Source: DAIOEK01 sp963708715 (GTDB taxonomy: Bacteria > Chloroflexota > Anaerolineae > Anaerolineales > Anaerolineaceae). From it: a stretch of DNA of 64,000 bases. Shown in pieces: positions 46,500 to 54,544 of the stretch. The DNA lies in NCBI GenBank assembly GCA_963708715.1, contig CAVPSU010000001.1, positions 496,001 through 560,000 of the forward strand. Reading direction: 5' to 3'. A program made the translations under genes and the position numbers. The notes beneath the pieces are model-generated. The model had not been told where the DNA came from. It searched no databases and worked only from the letters and a program-made list of their open reading frames with translations. Every line of letters begins with the position of its first letter. The stretch's first letter is position 1.

Positions 46500-47747
46500 T
46501 TATCGAAGTGTGGTTCTCGCTCGGATCGCGTAAGATACTCTTGCCGGTACACGTGAACGGGTACTCAAACGAGCAGGTATTTTTGCCTGGGGCATGACCA
46601 TATCTCTCGATACATCCGAAGCTTTCTGAACCAAACCCCAGCGGGATGCTCCCAGGTATAGGATCTCGAGAATTAATTCACGATAATTAATTCCCTCGGC
46701 TTTACCGATCACACAAAGATCACTGAAATCTGGTGTAAGACCCGGTAATGAATTGATCTCCAGTAGATTTGGATTCCCTTCTGCATCGCACCGGAAATCC
46801 ACCCTCGAAACATCCAATGCACCAACAGAAATATGCGCTCGGATTGCTAATTCCTGTAACTGGAGGGAAAATGCGGTGGAAATAGGTGCGGGACACAGGA
46901 ATTGTGGTACGCCTTCATCACCGAGATAGAGTTGTTTGGCTGAGTGCCCGTACACACCCGGAGTGACTGATGTGGCACTTTCCACTTCGAGAATCGGCAT
47001 ACGATGAAAACCATCTCGTTGATATATCTCTGGATGGAGGGTATATTGATGGACTCCAGGTCTGCCAAGAACACCGACCGTAAATTCACGACCCGGTAAG
47101 TATTCTTCAACCAATGCTGGTTGATCATATTTTGAGATGACCCAGGTTACTCGATTCCGAAGCTCTTTCACATTATGGACGATGGATTCAGATCCCATCC
47201 CCATTCCAGTCCCTTCACGGGCTGGTTTAACAAACATGGGATATCGGAGGGAAGGATCGATCGGTTCATAACCACTACTGAACTCCTGGAAAGGAGCAAC
47301 AGGCAGACCATTATCGCGCCAGATCCGTTTGGTGAGTGTTTTATCAAGCGTAATGGCGTTTGCAGTCACCCGGGAGGCAGTATAGGGTATGTGCATCATC
47401 TCGAAGACAGCGGGTGCCTGAGCTTCACGCCCGTCACCGCCCAATCCTTCAGAAATGTTGAAGCAGATGTCTGGAACGACATCGCGAAGAGTGTATGGTA
47501 AATTTATATCGGCTGGAATAAAGATCGCTGAATGACCGTCGGATTCAATAGCCGCTCTGATGGCTTCTATTGTCTCTTTTTTGTCGAATTCCGCGCCGGC
47601 ATCGGTTGGACCTTCTGTGGGTAACGATGATTCCCCCTTGATATTGGCGATAACGGCTACCCGCCAGGATTTAACCGGTCGCGGTTTGGTACTGGGAGGC
47701 TTGTCGCTCTCTTCCAAATCAGATTCGTATGTGCTTACATTTTCCAT
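46500..47747 (-). CDS. ATP-grasp ligase, D-Ala-D-Ala ligase-like
   Basis: A 415-residue ATP-grasp enzyme. The substrate-domain part has NISEGLGGDGREAQAPAVFE, the ATP-grasp part YPMFVKPAREGTGMGMGSES and LVEEYLPGREFTVGVLG, and the metal site VDFRCDAEGNPNLLEINSLP, followed by GLTPDF. It resembles Ddl but has extra N- and C-terminal tails (about 40 residues each). The start at 47747 has AGGAG ahead of it. Either a true Ddl or a related dipeptide-type ligase. Confidence 0.75.
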   Translation of the reverse strand: MENVSTYESDLEESDKPPSTKPRPVKSWRVAVIANIKGESSLPTEGPTDAGAEFDKKETIEAIRAAIESDGHSAIFIPADINLPYTLRDVVPDICFNISEGLGGDGREAQAPAVFEMMHIPYTASRVTANAITLDKTLTKRIWRDNGLPVAPFQEFSSGYEPIDPSLRYPMFVKPAREGTGMGMGSESIVHNVKELRNRVTWVISKYDQPALVEEYLPGREFTVGVLGRPGVHQYTLHPEIYQRDGFHRMPILEVESATSVTPGVYGHSAKQLYLGDEGVPQFLCPAPISTAFSLQLQELAIRAHISVGALDVSRVDFRCDAEGNPNLLEINSLPGLTPDFSDLCVIGKAEGINYRELILEILYLGASRWGLVQKASDVSRDMVMPQAKIPARLSTRSRVPARVSYAIRARTTLR

Positions 47748-47783
47748 GATCAAATCTCCTGAATTTTTATTTTTCAATGTGCC

Positions 47784-47811
47784 AGTATAGTCTTATTTCA
47801 TGAGAATACAA
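47784..47811 (-). promoter_or_regulatory. Promoter of the ATP-grasp gene
   Basis: TTGTAT, 16-base spacer, TATACT on the minus strand, about 35 bases before the start codon. Confidence 0.45.
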
Positions 47812-47958
47812 GAGTTATAGACAAGTCTAATAAGATATTAATGTCATCAATACTTACGTAATAATCACATTAAAGGTTGTACTGTGCCAATCGATATCAA
47901 GTAGGCTTGAAGGATAATTGATTTGAAGACCCGTGGAATAGCCATGGATCGCTTTTGC

Positions 47959-47987
47959 TTGCCAAATGAATATGCATGCGGTATGCT
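47959..47987 (+). promoter_or_regulatory. selC promoter
   Basis: TTGCCA, 17-base spacer, TATGCT, ending nine bases before the mature 5' end of the selenocysteine tRNA. Good position for a tRNA promoter. Confidence 0.55.
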
Positions 47988-47995
47988 TACTCTTT

Positions 47996-48091
47996 GGGAG
48001 TGGCAGGGTCCCGGTGGGTTCCCCGGTCTTCAAAATCGGTGACGGGTCGCTTTGCGGGCCGTGGTGGGTTCGACTCCCATCCACTCCCGCC
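47996..48091 (+). tRNA. selC: tRNA-Sec (UCA), selenocysteine
   Basis: About 96 nt. The acceptor is 8 bp (GGGAGTGG with CCACTCCC), longer than the usual 7. The anticodon arm CCGGT-CTTCAAA-ATCGG gives anticodon TCA, which reads UGA. A long variable arm (around GGGTCGCTTTGCGGGCC) and the TTCGACT loop follow. After the discriminator G only CC of CCA is encoded. These are the defining traits of selC; the cell therefore probably makes selenoproteins, though selA, selB and selD are outside this window. Confidence 0.95.
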
Positions 48092-48124
48092 TGTGTTTTG
48101 AAGAAATGGAATTTAAGGAAAAAA

Positions 48125-49330
48125 ATGATCAACCTGGATCGAAATTCGCTTGATCCTCTCGTCCAGCGATATTTTCAAATTGAGAGTGTGACATCGGGGG
48201 AAATCCGTTCCAAACCATACCTGTTATATACCGGTCGTTTTTACAACCAGGAGGTTGAAAAAGCTCACGCAAGCCTGGTCCTTTCCCTGAACCCATCACA
48301 TATCATGCCGTTATTCCGGGAAGAGAATGGTAAACCAACAATTATTCTGACAGAATCGGTTCAATCCAATTCAAAATCGAAACCAATCCTCAATTTAGTA
48401 TTTTTTATTTTGACACTGCTAAGCGTTTTATTGAGCGGGGCACTTTACGCTCTTGGGGGTGAACAAAGCACCACTAATAATATCTGGATGGATCTATTGA
48501 ATAACCTGGGCAAAGGCTGGCCATTCGCGCTAAGTTTACTTACCATTCTGGGCGCGCACGAATTTGGTCACTACCTTGCCGGGCGTTACCACCATACAAA
48601 TGTTACTTTACCTTTCTTCATTCCATTTCCATTAAGCACTTTTGGAACTATGGGCGCGTTCATCCAGATGAAGGATCTGCCGAAAAATCGCAAACATCTA
48701 CTGGATATTGCGATCGCTGGTCCTCTGGCGGGTATGCTTTTCGCAATTCCGATCTTGATCGTCGGTCTTCTTCTTTCAGAGGTGCAACCACTCCCCTCAG
48801 CGGTAGCGCAAGGGCAGGCATTCCAACTGGAAGGGAACAGTCTGCTCTACCTTTTCCTCAAATGGATGACCAAAGGGCAACTGTTACCCGAACCGGCAAG
48901 TCTCGCTGGTTTGCCGCCCATTATTTTCTGGGTCCGGTATTTTTTCACCGGGCAGCCAGTTCCGTTGGGTGGCGTGGATGTCATGCTCCACCCAATGGCG
49001 TGGGCAGGCTGGGCAGGATTGTTGGTCACCTCATTGAACCTGATCCCCGCCGGACAGTTGGATGGAGGGCACATATATTATGTATTATTTGGCTCCAAAG
49101 GAAGTAAGAGAATCTTTCCATTTATATTGATCGCTTTAATTGGGCTTGGTTTTGTTTGGAATGGATGGTGGCTTTGGGCAGTTTTGATCTTTTTTCTGGG
49201 TCGTACACACGCCGAACCAATGGATCAAATTACTGAATTGGATAAAAAACGAAAATGGTTGGGGGTATTTACCCTAGTCGTCTTTATCCTGGTCTTTACT
49301 CCGGTGCCGCTCATCGTAATTGGCATGTAA
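48125..49330 (+). CDS. Site-2 protease family (M50) membrane peptidase
   Basis: A 401-residue intramembrane zinc protease. HExxH motif in LGAHEFGHYLAGRYHHTNV, the second motif NLIPAGQLDGGHIYYVLFG, and a PFFIPFPLSTFGTMGAFIQM segment typical of the EGY1-like bacterial group. Six to eight helices. Start ATG at 48125 was chosen because the longer open frame upstream runs through selC. The gene lies 33 bp after that tRNA. Confidence 0.9.
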   Translation: MINLDRNSLDPLVQRYFQIESVTSGEIRSKPYLLYTGRFYNQEVEKAHASLVLSLNPSHIMPLFREENGKPTIILTESVQSNSKSKPILNLVFFILTLLSVLLSGALYALGGEQSTTNNIWMDLLNNLGKGWPFALSLLTILGAHEFGHYLAGRYHHTNVTLPFFIPFPLSTFGTMGAFIQMKDLPKNRKHLLDIAIAGPLAGMLFAIPILIVGLLLSEVQPLPSAVAQGQAFQLEGNSLLYLFLKWMTKGQLLPEPASLAGLPPIIFWVRYFFTGQPVPLGGVDVMLHPMAWAGWAGLLVTSLNLIPAGQLDGGHIYYVLFGSKGSKRIFPFILIALIGLGFVWNGWWLWAVLIFFLGRTHAEPMDQITELDKKRKWLGVFTLVVFILVFTPVPLIVIGM

Positions 49331-49349
49331 CTTGGATTGTTTTCCGTAT

Positions 49350-50789
49350 ATGGAGCCATTTTCCAAAACTATCAATATCATTCTCTCCTCTGCCCTTATC
49401 CTGGTCGGCTGCTCACCGATTTTGCCAACAGTTAAGCTCCCCACATCGACAATACAAACAGATCAAACCGGGACAGTCACTCCCACTATAAAACCCTTTC
49501 AAACATTAATTCCAGAATCTACCCCCACACCTTCTTCAGCACCAGGGATAGAGTTCAGTACGTCAGATGCTAAAGGACAAAAAGTGATATTCTGGCATCC
49601 CTGGGTGGGAAAACGGGGAAAAATCATTGAGCAAATGGCCTTGGAATACAACTTATCCAACCCATACGATATTCAGGTGGAGCCCAGAGATTGGGGAGGG
49701 GAAGATGCATTGGTCGGAGGTCTTTCCTCTTCCATTCAAGATCCACCCTCCCTGGTTGTCCTCCCACCCGAGTACCGCATTGCTTTTGAACAACAAGGTC
49801 TCTCATTCCTGGACTTGGCTGATTACATCAATCAAACCTCTGCCGAGATTGGGATGACAGGCATCCAAGATTACCCCGATACTCTTCTACAACCGGTAAA
49901 AACGGAAACAAAACTCTTCGGTCTTCCTGCATCCGGAGACACCCGTGTGATGATCTACAACAAGACCTGGGGAAAAATTCTTGGCTTCGACCAGGCCCCG
50001 ACCAATTGGGATGGTTTTGTCGAACAGGCTTGTGCTGCCGCTCAAGTGAATAACAAATTATCTGATAGAAGATTGCGGGGGACAGGTGGATGGCTGATAG
50101 ATCGCTCACCCGAATCCGCCCTTGGCTGGATCCACGCATTTGGAGCTCCTGTCCCATATACCTCTGAAGTCAAAACCACCTATTCCAGCCCAGCCTATCA
50201 AAAGGTGTTCAGTCAATTACTAAGCTTACGATTGAATGGCTGCGCATGGGTGGGGAAAAACCCAAATTCAGATTTCTATTTTTCAGACCGGTTAGCCCTC
50301 TTTATTACAACGCGATTATCTGATGCTGAATCCTTTGGTAAATCGATGACTGCTACAAAAACCATGGATCAATGGGAGATCTTATCCTTTCCAGGAAATG
50401 TTGGATCTGATAACTGGTTGGCAGAAATGGACTACTATTTCATACCATCGACAGATAATAACCAGCAACTTGCCTCCTGGCTTTTCTTAAAATGGATCTC
50501 AGCCCCTGAACAGGAATTACGCCTTTCATTGAGTGATGGCTTATTACCGGCAAGAAAAATCACATGGGATGTCGTTTTGAAAGCTAATCAGTTTCCAACC
50601 CAACAGGTCGAATGGATGACAAAAACACCGAACCCACTATCAAGTCCATATCAACCCGAATGGCTCATCGGGAAAGCAGTCCTAGCTGATGGATTCCGTC
50701 AAATCATGGAGTCAAGTTCAACAGAAGAAAATTTATCAGAGATCCTTGCTGGAATGGATTCCTTCGCTCAGGAATTGGAAAACAAATGA
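49350..50789 (+). CDS. Extracellular solute-binding lipoprotein, family 1-like
   Basis: A 479-residue lipoprotein: lipobox LVGC near residue 21, a Thr/Pro-rich linker, then a sugar-binding-protein-like fold (VIFWHPWVGKRGKIIEQMAL, DTRVMIYNKTWGKILGFDQA, ISAPEQELRLSLSDGLLPAR). No ABC permease or ATPase is adjacent, so it is an orphan receptor that may share permeases elsewhere. It ends overlapping the rnhA start. Confidence 0.8.
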   Translation: MEPFSKTINIILSSALILVGCSPILPTVKLPTSTIQTDQTGTVTPTIKPFQTLIPESTPTPSSAPGIEFSTSDAKGQKVIFWHPWVGKRGKIIEQMALEYNLSNPYDIQVEPRDWGGEDALVGGLSSSIQDPPSLVVLPPEYRIAFEQQGLSFLDLADYINQTSAEIGMTGIQDYPDTLLQPVKTETKLFGLPASGDTRVMIYNKTWGKILGFDQAPTNWDGFVEQACAAAQVNNKLSDRRLRGTGGWLIDRSPESALGWIHAFGAPVPYTSEVKTTYSSPAYQKVFSQLLSLRLNGCAWVGKNPNSDFYFSDRLALFITTRLSDAESFGKSMTATKTMDQWEILSFPGNVGSDNWLAEMDYYFIPSTDNNQQLASWLFLKWISAPEQELRLSLSDGLLPARKITWDVVLKANQFPTQQVEWMTKTPNPLSSPYQPEWLIGKAVLADGFRQIMESSSTEENLSEILAGMDSFAQELENK

Positions 50790-51229
50790 TTATGAATTCG
50801 AATTCACCGATCGTGATTTTCACAGATGGCGCTTGTGACCCTAATCCTGGCAGGGGAGGGTGGGCTGTTGTAATCCAACAGGATGGGAAAATTAAGACCA
50901 TCTCAGGTGGAGAAAAACAAACAACCAACAATCGGATGGAATTAATCGCCGCCATCATGGCGTTGAGAGCGATTCCGTCTTCGGCCGATGCCGTGCTTCA
51001 TAGTGATTCTGAGTATGTGAAGAAGGGGATCACCGAATGGATGTCAAATTGGAAAAAACGGGGATGGAAGCGCAAAGGGGGAGAACTACTAAACCTTGAT
51101 CTATGGCAAGAGCTGGACAGATTGAATTCGGATCGGAAGGTGAGTTGGCAATGGGTCAAGGGTCATGCCGGTCATCCTATGAACGAGATGGCTGATCAGC
51201 TTGCGAGTAAAGCCAGTAAAGAAGCCTGA
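50786..51229 (+). CDS. rnhA: Ribonuclease HI
   Basis: Degrades RNA in RNA-DNA hybrids, 147 residues. The four catalytic acidic residues are in FTDGACDPNPGRGGW, NNRMELIAAI, LHSDSEYV and NEMADQLA, and the WVKGHAGHP handle segment is present. Its ATG overlaps the lipoprotein stop (ATGA). Confidence 0.95.
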   Translation: MIMNSNSPIVIFTDGACDPNPGRGGWAVVIQQDGKIKTISGGEKQTTNNRMELIAAIMALRAIPSSADAVLHSDSEYVKKGITEWMSNWKKRGWKRKGGELLNLDLWQELDRLNSDRKVSWQWVKGHAGHPMNEMADQLASKASKEA

Positions 51230-51335
51230 TAGCCACGCCTAGATTTTTCCGCTCTCGCAAGTCATTGCGAACCTACGAAGTAAGTAGAGAACAACCTCTC
51301 CCTACTCTCCCCTGCCCAGGGGAGGGATTGCTTTT
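51230..51335. other. Left flank of the tandem array
   Basis: No gene seen. It contains a CCCCTGCCCAGGGG palindrome followed by GATTGCTTTTAAATC, which resembles the end of the 87-bp unit, so it may be a decayed copy. A GTCATTGCGAAC motif of the kind seen in dispersed short repeats lies near 51262. Confidence 0.4.
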
Positions 51336-51805
51336 AAATCAAAAACAGGTTGGGTACCCGTTTATTGGAGAGGCGACGACGGGATGCGTACCATCCCCTT
51401 CCGGGGAAACCCGTAATGCTTTAAATCAAAAACGGGTTGGGTACCCGTTTATTGGAGAGGCGACGACGGGATGCGTATCATCCCCATTCGGGGAAACATG
51501 TGATGCTTTAAATCAAAAACGGGTTGGGTACCCGTTTATTGGAGAGGCGACGACGGGATGCGTACCATCCCCTTCCGGGGAAACCCGTGATGCTTTAAAT
51601 CAAAAACGGGTTGGGTACCCGTTTATTGGAGAGGTGACAACGGGATACGTACCATCCCCTTTCGGGGAAACCCGTGATGCTTTAAATCAAAAACGGGTTG
51701 GGTACCCGTTTATTGGAGAGGCGACGACGGGATGCGTACCATCCCCTTCCGGGGAAACCCGTGATGCTTTAAATCAAAAACGGGTTGGGTACCCGTTTAT
51801 TGGAG
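51336..51805 (-). repeat. Five 87-bp tandem repeats derived from tRNA-Cys 3' end
   Basis: Full copies start at 51336, 51423, 51510, 51597 and 51684; a sixth, from 51771, merges into the real tRNA-Cys. Copies are nearly identical; the fourth has a few transitions. Read on the minus strand, each unit holds the tRNA-Cys T stem (ACGGG and CCCGT), with its 7-nt T loop replaced by a 26-nt insert holding CCCCGGAAGGGG, then the acceptor 3' strand CGTCGCC, then the tRNA's terminator. They are thus modified tRNA tails repeated head to tail downstream of the tRNA. The first half of the tRNA, including the anticodon, is absent. Confidence 0.9.
51773..51800 (-). terminator. Terminator after tRNA-Cys
   Basis: On the minus strand ACGGGT and ACCCGT pair around a short loop (ACCCA), followed by TTTTTG. 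It starts about 10 bases after the tRNA 3' end. The same hairpin is present in each 87-bp unit, so the array contains five further terminators in a row. Confidence 0.75.
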
Positions 51806-51876
51806 AGGCGACGACGGGATTTGAACCCGTGATGAGGGTTTTGCAGACCCTTGCCTTGCCACTTGGCCACGTCGCC
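51806..51876 (-). tRNA. tRNA-Cys (GCA)
   Basis: 71 nt. Acceptor GGCGACG with CGTCGCC, anticodon loop TCTGCAAAA giving GCA, T arm ACGGG-TTCAAAT-CCCGT, discriminator U73 as expected for Cys. CCA is not encoded. It lies downstream of tRNA-Gly and is followed by the tandem array. Given selC nearby, both Cys-family decoding tRNAs lie within 4 kb. Confidence 0.95.
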
Positions 51877-51936
51877 GTAAAAAATGGGCTGATAACTTTG
51901 GATCTTTCACCCATCAGTATCAGCCACAGTTTTCTG

Positions 51937-52009
<73 letters not shown>

Positions 52010-52063
52010 ATTACCTTGAGGGAATCTGACTGGTGCCAGTAGTCTACCCTGAGTGCAAGCGAG

Positions 52064-52092
52064 AGTATAACGAATTCCCTATTGGATGTCAA
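52064..52092 (-). promoter_or_regulatory. Promoter of the tRNA-Gly/tRNA-Cys unit
   Basis: TTGACA, 17-base spacer, TATACT on the minus strand, about 55 bases before tRNA-Gly. Near-consensus. Confidence 0.8.
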
Positions 52093-52150
52093 CCCTTGAT
52101 CGGGGTACACCCAACTCAATCGTTAGCATTCCCACTGGTTAAATCAAAGG

Positions 52151-52223
52151 TGCCGAGACGCAGAATCGGACTGCGGACACTGCGATTTTCAGTCGCATGC
52201 TCTACCAACTGAGCTATCTCGGC
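52151..52223 (-). tRNA. tRNA-Phe (GAA)
   Basis: 73 nt. Acceptor GCCGAGA with TCTCGGC, D arm with AGCTCAGTTGGTAGAGC, anticodon loop CTGAAAA giving GAA, discriminator A. Only CC of the 3' CCA is present in the DNA. It has its own promoter just upstream. Confidence 0.95.
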
Positions 52224-52243
52224 ACATTCATAATTGCTGCGTG

Positions 52244-52272
52244 ATTTTACTAAGAAGGTTGGTAACTGTCAA
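52244..52272 (-). promoter_or_regulatory. tRNA-Phe promoter
   Basis: TTGACA, 17-base spacer, TAAAAT on the minus strand, ending 20 bases before the tRNA. Confidence 0.75.
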
Positions 52273-52370
52273 GCATCCTCTCACCCTTATCCCCAACAGT
52301 ATCGATCTGTGTTTTAATATGAGTGAGATATCCGTGGCATAATTGGTGCAACATGGTTAGCGTAATCGCT

Positions 52371-52399
52371 TTGACAATCTATCCTGCCAAAGCTAAAAT
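52371..52399 (+). promoter_or_regulatory. coaE promoter
   Basis: TTGACA, 17-base spacer, TAAAAT on the plus strand, about 57 bases before coaE. It is divergent from the tRNA-Phe promoter. Confidence 0.7.
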
Positions 52400-52456
52400 G
52401 AAACAGGGTGATTTTTCGCACACCTGTTATCTAAGTATGCAAACCGGGGAGTGATC

Positions 52457-53590
52457 GTGAGTAAATGGGCAGATAAATATGTCATCGGCCTAACCGGAAA
52501 TATCGCCACCGGAAAAAGTGTTGTCAGGAAAATGCTCGAGCGCCTGGGTGCGTTCGGGTTGGATGCGGATGCGCTCAGTCATAGGGCGATTGCTAAAGAC
52601 GCGCCAGGTTATCAGCCGGTCGTTAATTATTTCGGACGGTGGATCCTTTCCGATAATCAGCAGATAGATCGAGGTCGTCTGGCTCGGATTGTGTTCAATG
52701 ATCCAGCCGCTTTGACCGCCCTGGAATCAATTGTCCATCCATTGGTTAATCAAGCGGTGGACATCATCATACGGCGCGCAAATCAATCAGTTATCGCGAT
52801 AGAAGCAATCAAGCTGCTCGAAACCGACCTAAGAGCAGCCGTTAGCAGCATCTGGGTGGTCACTTCTCCCCGGGATACCCAGCTAAAACGTTTGGTCGAT
52901 GTCCGGAAAATGGATCAAAATGAGGCAATTCGAAGGATCGATGCCCAATCCACCCAGGCTGAAAAAATCACCCACGCCAATGTGATCATTACAAACAATG
53001 GCTCCTATGAAGACACCTGGAAACAGGTGTATGATGCCTGGAAAAAAATCGCTCTCCCCACCAGTATCCTGAAAGAGCCGATTGTTTCAATTCCACGAGG
53101 TAAACTTACAGCCAGGCGTGGTACACCTAAAGATTTTGACCAGATGGTTAAATTAGTCAATCAACTAGACCCCAAAGAAGAAAAACGTAACCGGGCAGAG
53201 TTTTTGCAAACATTGAACGATAACGCTTTTATTCTCCTGGAGACTGATAACAAATTGGTTGGATTGGCTGGTTGGCAGGTGGAAAATTTGATCAGCCGGA
53301 CGACCGATATTTTTGTCGATCCAGCCATCCCCATTCAAGAATCCATCCCTGTGCTCGTAGATCATGTAGAGAAATCAGCCCGCGATCACCAGTGTGAAGC
53401 ATCACTTATTTTTCTTCCACCGTATATGGCAAGATTGAACGAACTTTGGCATGCGCTCGGATATGAGAATCGGCCTCCCCATTCATTGGAGGTTCAAGCC
53501 TGGCAAGAGGCAGCTATCGAGTCAATGCCATTCGGTACATTAATGTTTTTCAAACAACTTAGGCAGGATCGAATCCTCAGACCGATTTAA
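52457..53590 (+). CDS. coaE: Dephospho-CoA kinase fused to a GNAT-like domain
   Basis: A 377-residue fusion. Residues 1-200 are dephospho-CoA kinase (last step of CoA synthesis): P-loop GLTGNIATGKS, then LDADALSHRAI, RGRLARIVFND and IHP-like IVHPLVNQ. From about residue 218 the sequence resembles an acetyltransferase (LTARRGTPKDFDQMVKLVNQ, VGLAGWQVENLISRTTDIFV), with weak conservation of the acetyl-CoA loop. A GTG at 52457 is preferred to one at 52451 because GGGGAG then lies five bases ahead. The pairing of CoA synthesis with a possible CoA-ester user is suggestive, not proven. Confidence 0.85.
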   Translation: MSKWADKYVIGLTGNIATGKSVVRKMLERLGAFGLDADALSHRAIAKDAPGYQPVVNYFGRWILSDNQQIDRGRLARIVFNDPAALTALESIVHPLVNQAVDIIIRRANQSVIAIEAIKLLETDLRAAVSSIWVVTSPRDTQLKRLVDVRKMDQNEAIRRIDAQSTQAEKITHANVIITNNGSYEDTWKQVYDAWKKIALPTSILKEPIVSIPRGKLTARRGTPKDFDQMVKLVNQLDPKEEKRNRAEFLQTLNDNAFILLETDNKLVGLAGWQVENLISRTTDIFVDPAIPIQESIPVLVDHVEKSARDHQCEASLIFLPPYMARLNELWHALGYENRPPHSLEVQAWQEAAIESMPFGTLMFFKQLRQDRILRPI

Positions 53591-53665
53591 CCTGTTCTGT
53601 TTAGAATCCTATCTACGTTGCGTCGCTTTTACAGGGTGTCTTTCAGCAATCCTTGAGTAAATAAA

Positions 53666-54544
53666 TTGTCAAATTTTCTCAGCAATCTTACCCTCCTCTT
53701 TCAACGGCTCAATTGGCTTAGTCTTCTGGACCTTTTAATTGTGACGGTGATTTTCTATGCCTTGTTGCAAATGATCAAAGATACCAAGGCTGTGATCTTA
53801 TTGCGAGGTATGATCATCCTGGTACTCCTATTGAGCATTCTGACCACTGTCATAAATCTACCCGCTTTTAGTTGGCTTATAAAAACAACCCTTCCCGCTT
53901 TGCTCTTAGCCATTCCTGTGATTTTTGCACCTGAAATCCGCCGGGGATTGGAACGGATTGGCAGAGCTGGTTCTATCATTACGATTGGTCAAAAATCATA
54001 CCAATTTGAGATGGAAAAGACGATCCAGACAGTAGTTGCAGCGTCATCCCGACTGGCAAGTAAGAAACATGGTGCACTGATTATTTTTCAACGGAGTGAT
54101 AGTCTAAAGGAGTATATTCAAACTGGCGTTCAGCTTAATTCTTCGATCACACCGGAATTGCTACTCCAGGTATTTTATCCAAATACTCCACTGCATGATG
54201 GAGCGGCAATCATTGTTCATAACGAGTTGGTGGCTGCTGCCTGTGTGATGCCGCTCTCAGCCAGCGGAATTCTTAACCGGACACCCGATCGCTCTCTGGG
54301 ATTACGCCACCGGGCTGCATTAGGGATTTCGGAGGCGACAGACGCCATCGCAGTTGTTGTCTCAGAAGAAACTGGCAGCATCTCGATTGCTCACGCTGGC
54401 AGAATGATCCGGCGTCTTGATCCGGAAAGATTAGAAAATATCCTTACAGCATTTTATCGCCCGGAAAGGGTTACCAAACCAGCCACCTCTCCCCTCAAAG
54501 CTTTCATACGAATGATCAAAGGTGGACGGGAGGATGATCGATGA
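53666..54544 (+). CDS. cdaA: Diadenylate cyclase CdaA
   Basis: Membrane enzyme making c-di-AMP from two ATP, 292 residues. Three N-terminal helices, then the DAC domain with LHDGAAIIVHNE and LGLRHRAALGISEATDAIAV, holding the DGA and RHR motifs. The start is probably the TTG at 53666, since nothing else precedes the first helix; its ribosome site is weak. Coupled to cdaR by a 4-bp overlap. glmM, often third in this operon, is absent. Confidence 0.93.
   Translation: MSNFLSNLTLLFQRLNWLSLLDLLIVTVIFYALLQMIKDTKAVILLRGMIILVLLLSILTTVINLPAFSWLIKTTLPALLLAIPVIFAPEIRRGLERIGRAGSIITIGQKSYQFEMEKTIQTVVAASSRLASKKHGALIIFQRSDSLKEYIQTGVQLNSSITPELLLQVFYPNTPLHDGAAIIVHNELVAAACVMPLSASGILNRTPDRSLGLRHRAALGISEATDAIAVVVSEETGSISIAHAGRMIRRLDPERLENILTAFYRPERVTKPATSPLKAFIRMIKGGREDDR

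Noticed and set aside
47966..48124. N-terminal extension of the site-2 protease
   Set aside because: The extra frame is translated selC sequence. The ATG at 48125 gives the expected protein.
51336..51805. Tandem repeats as a CRISPR array
   Set aside because: The whole 87-bp period is conserved; there are no unique spacers between constant repeats and no cas genes.
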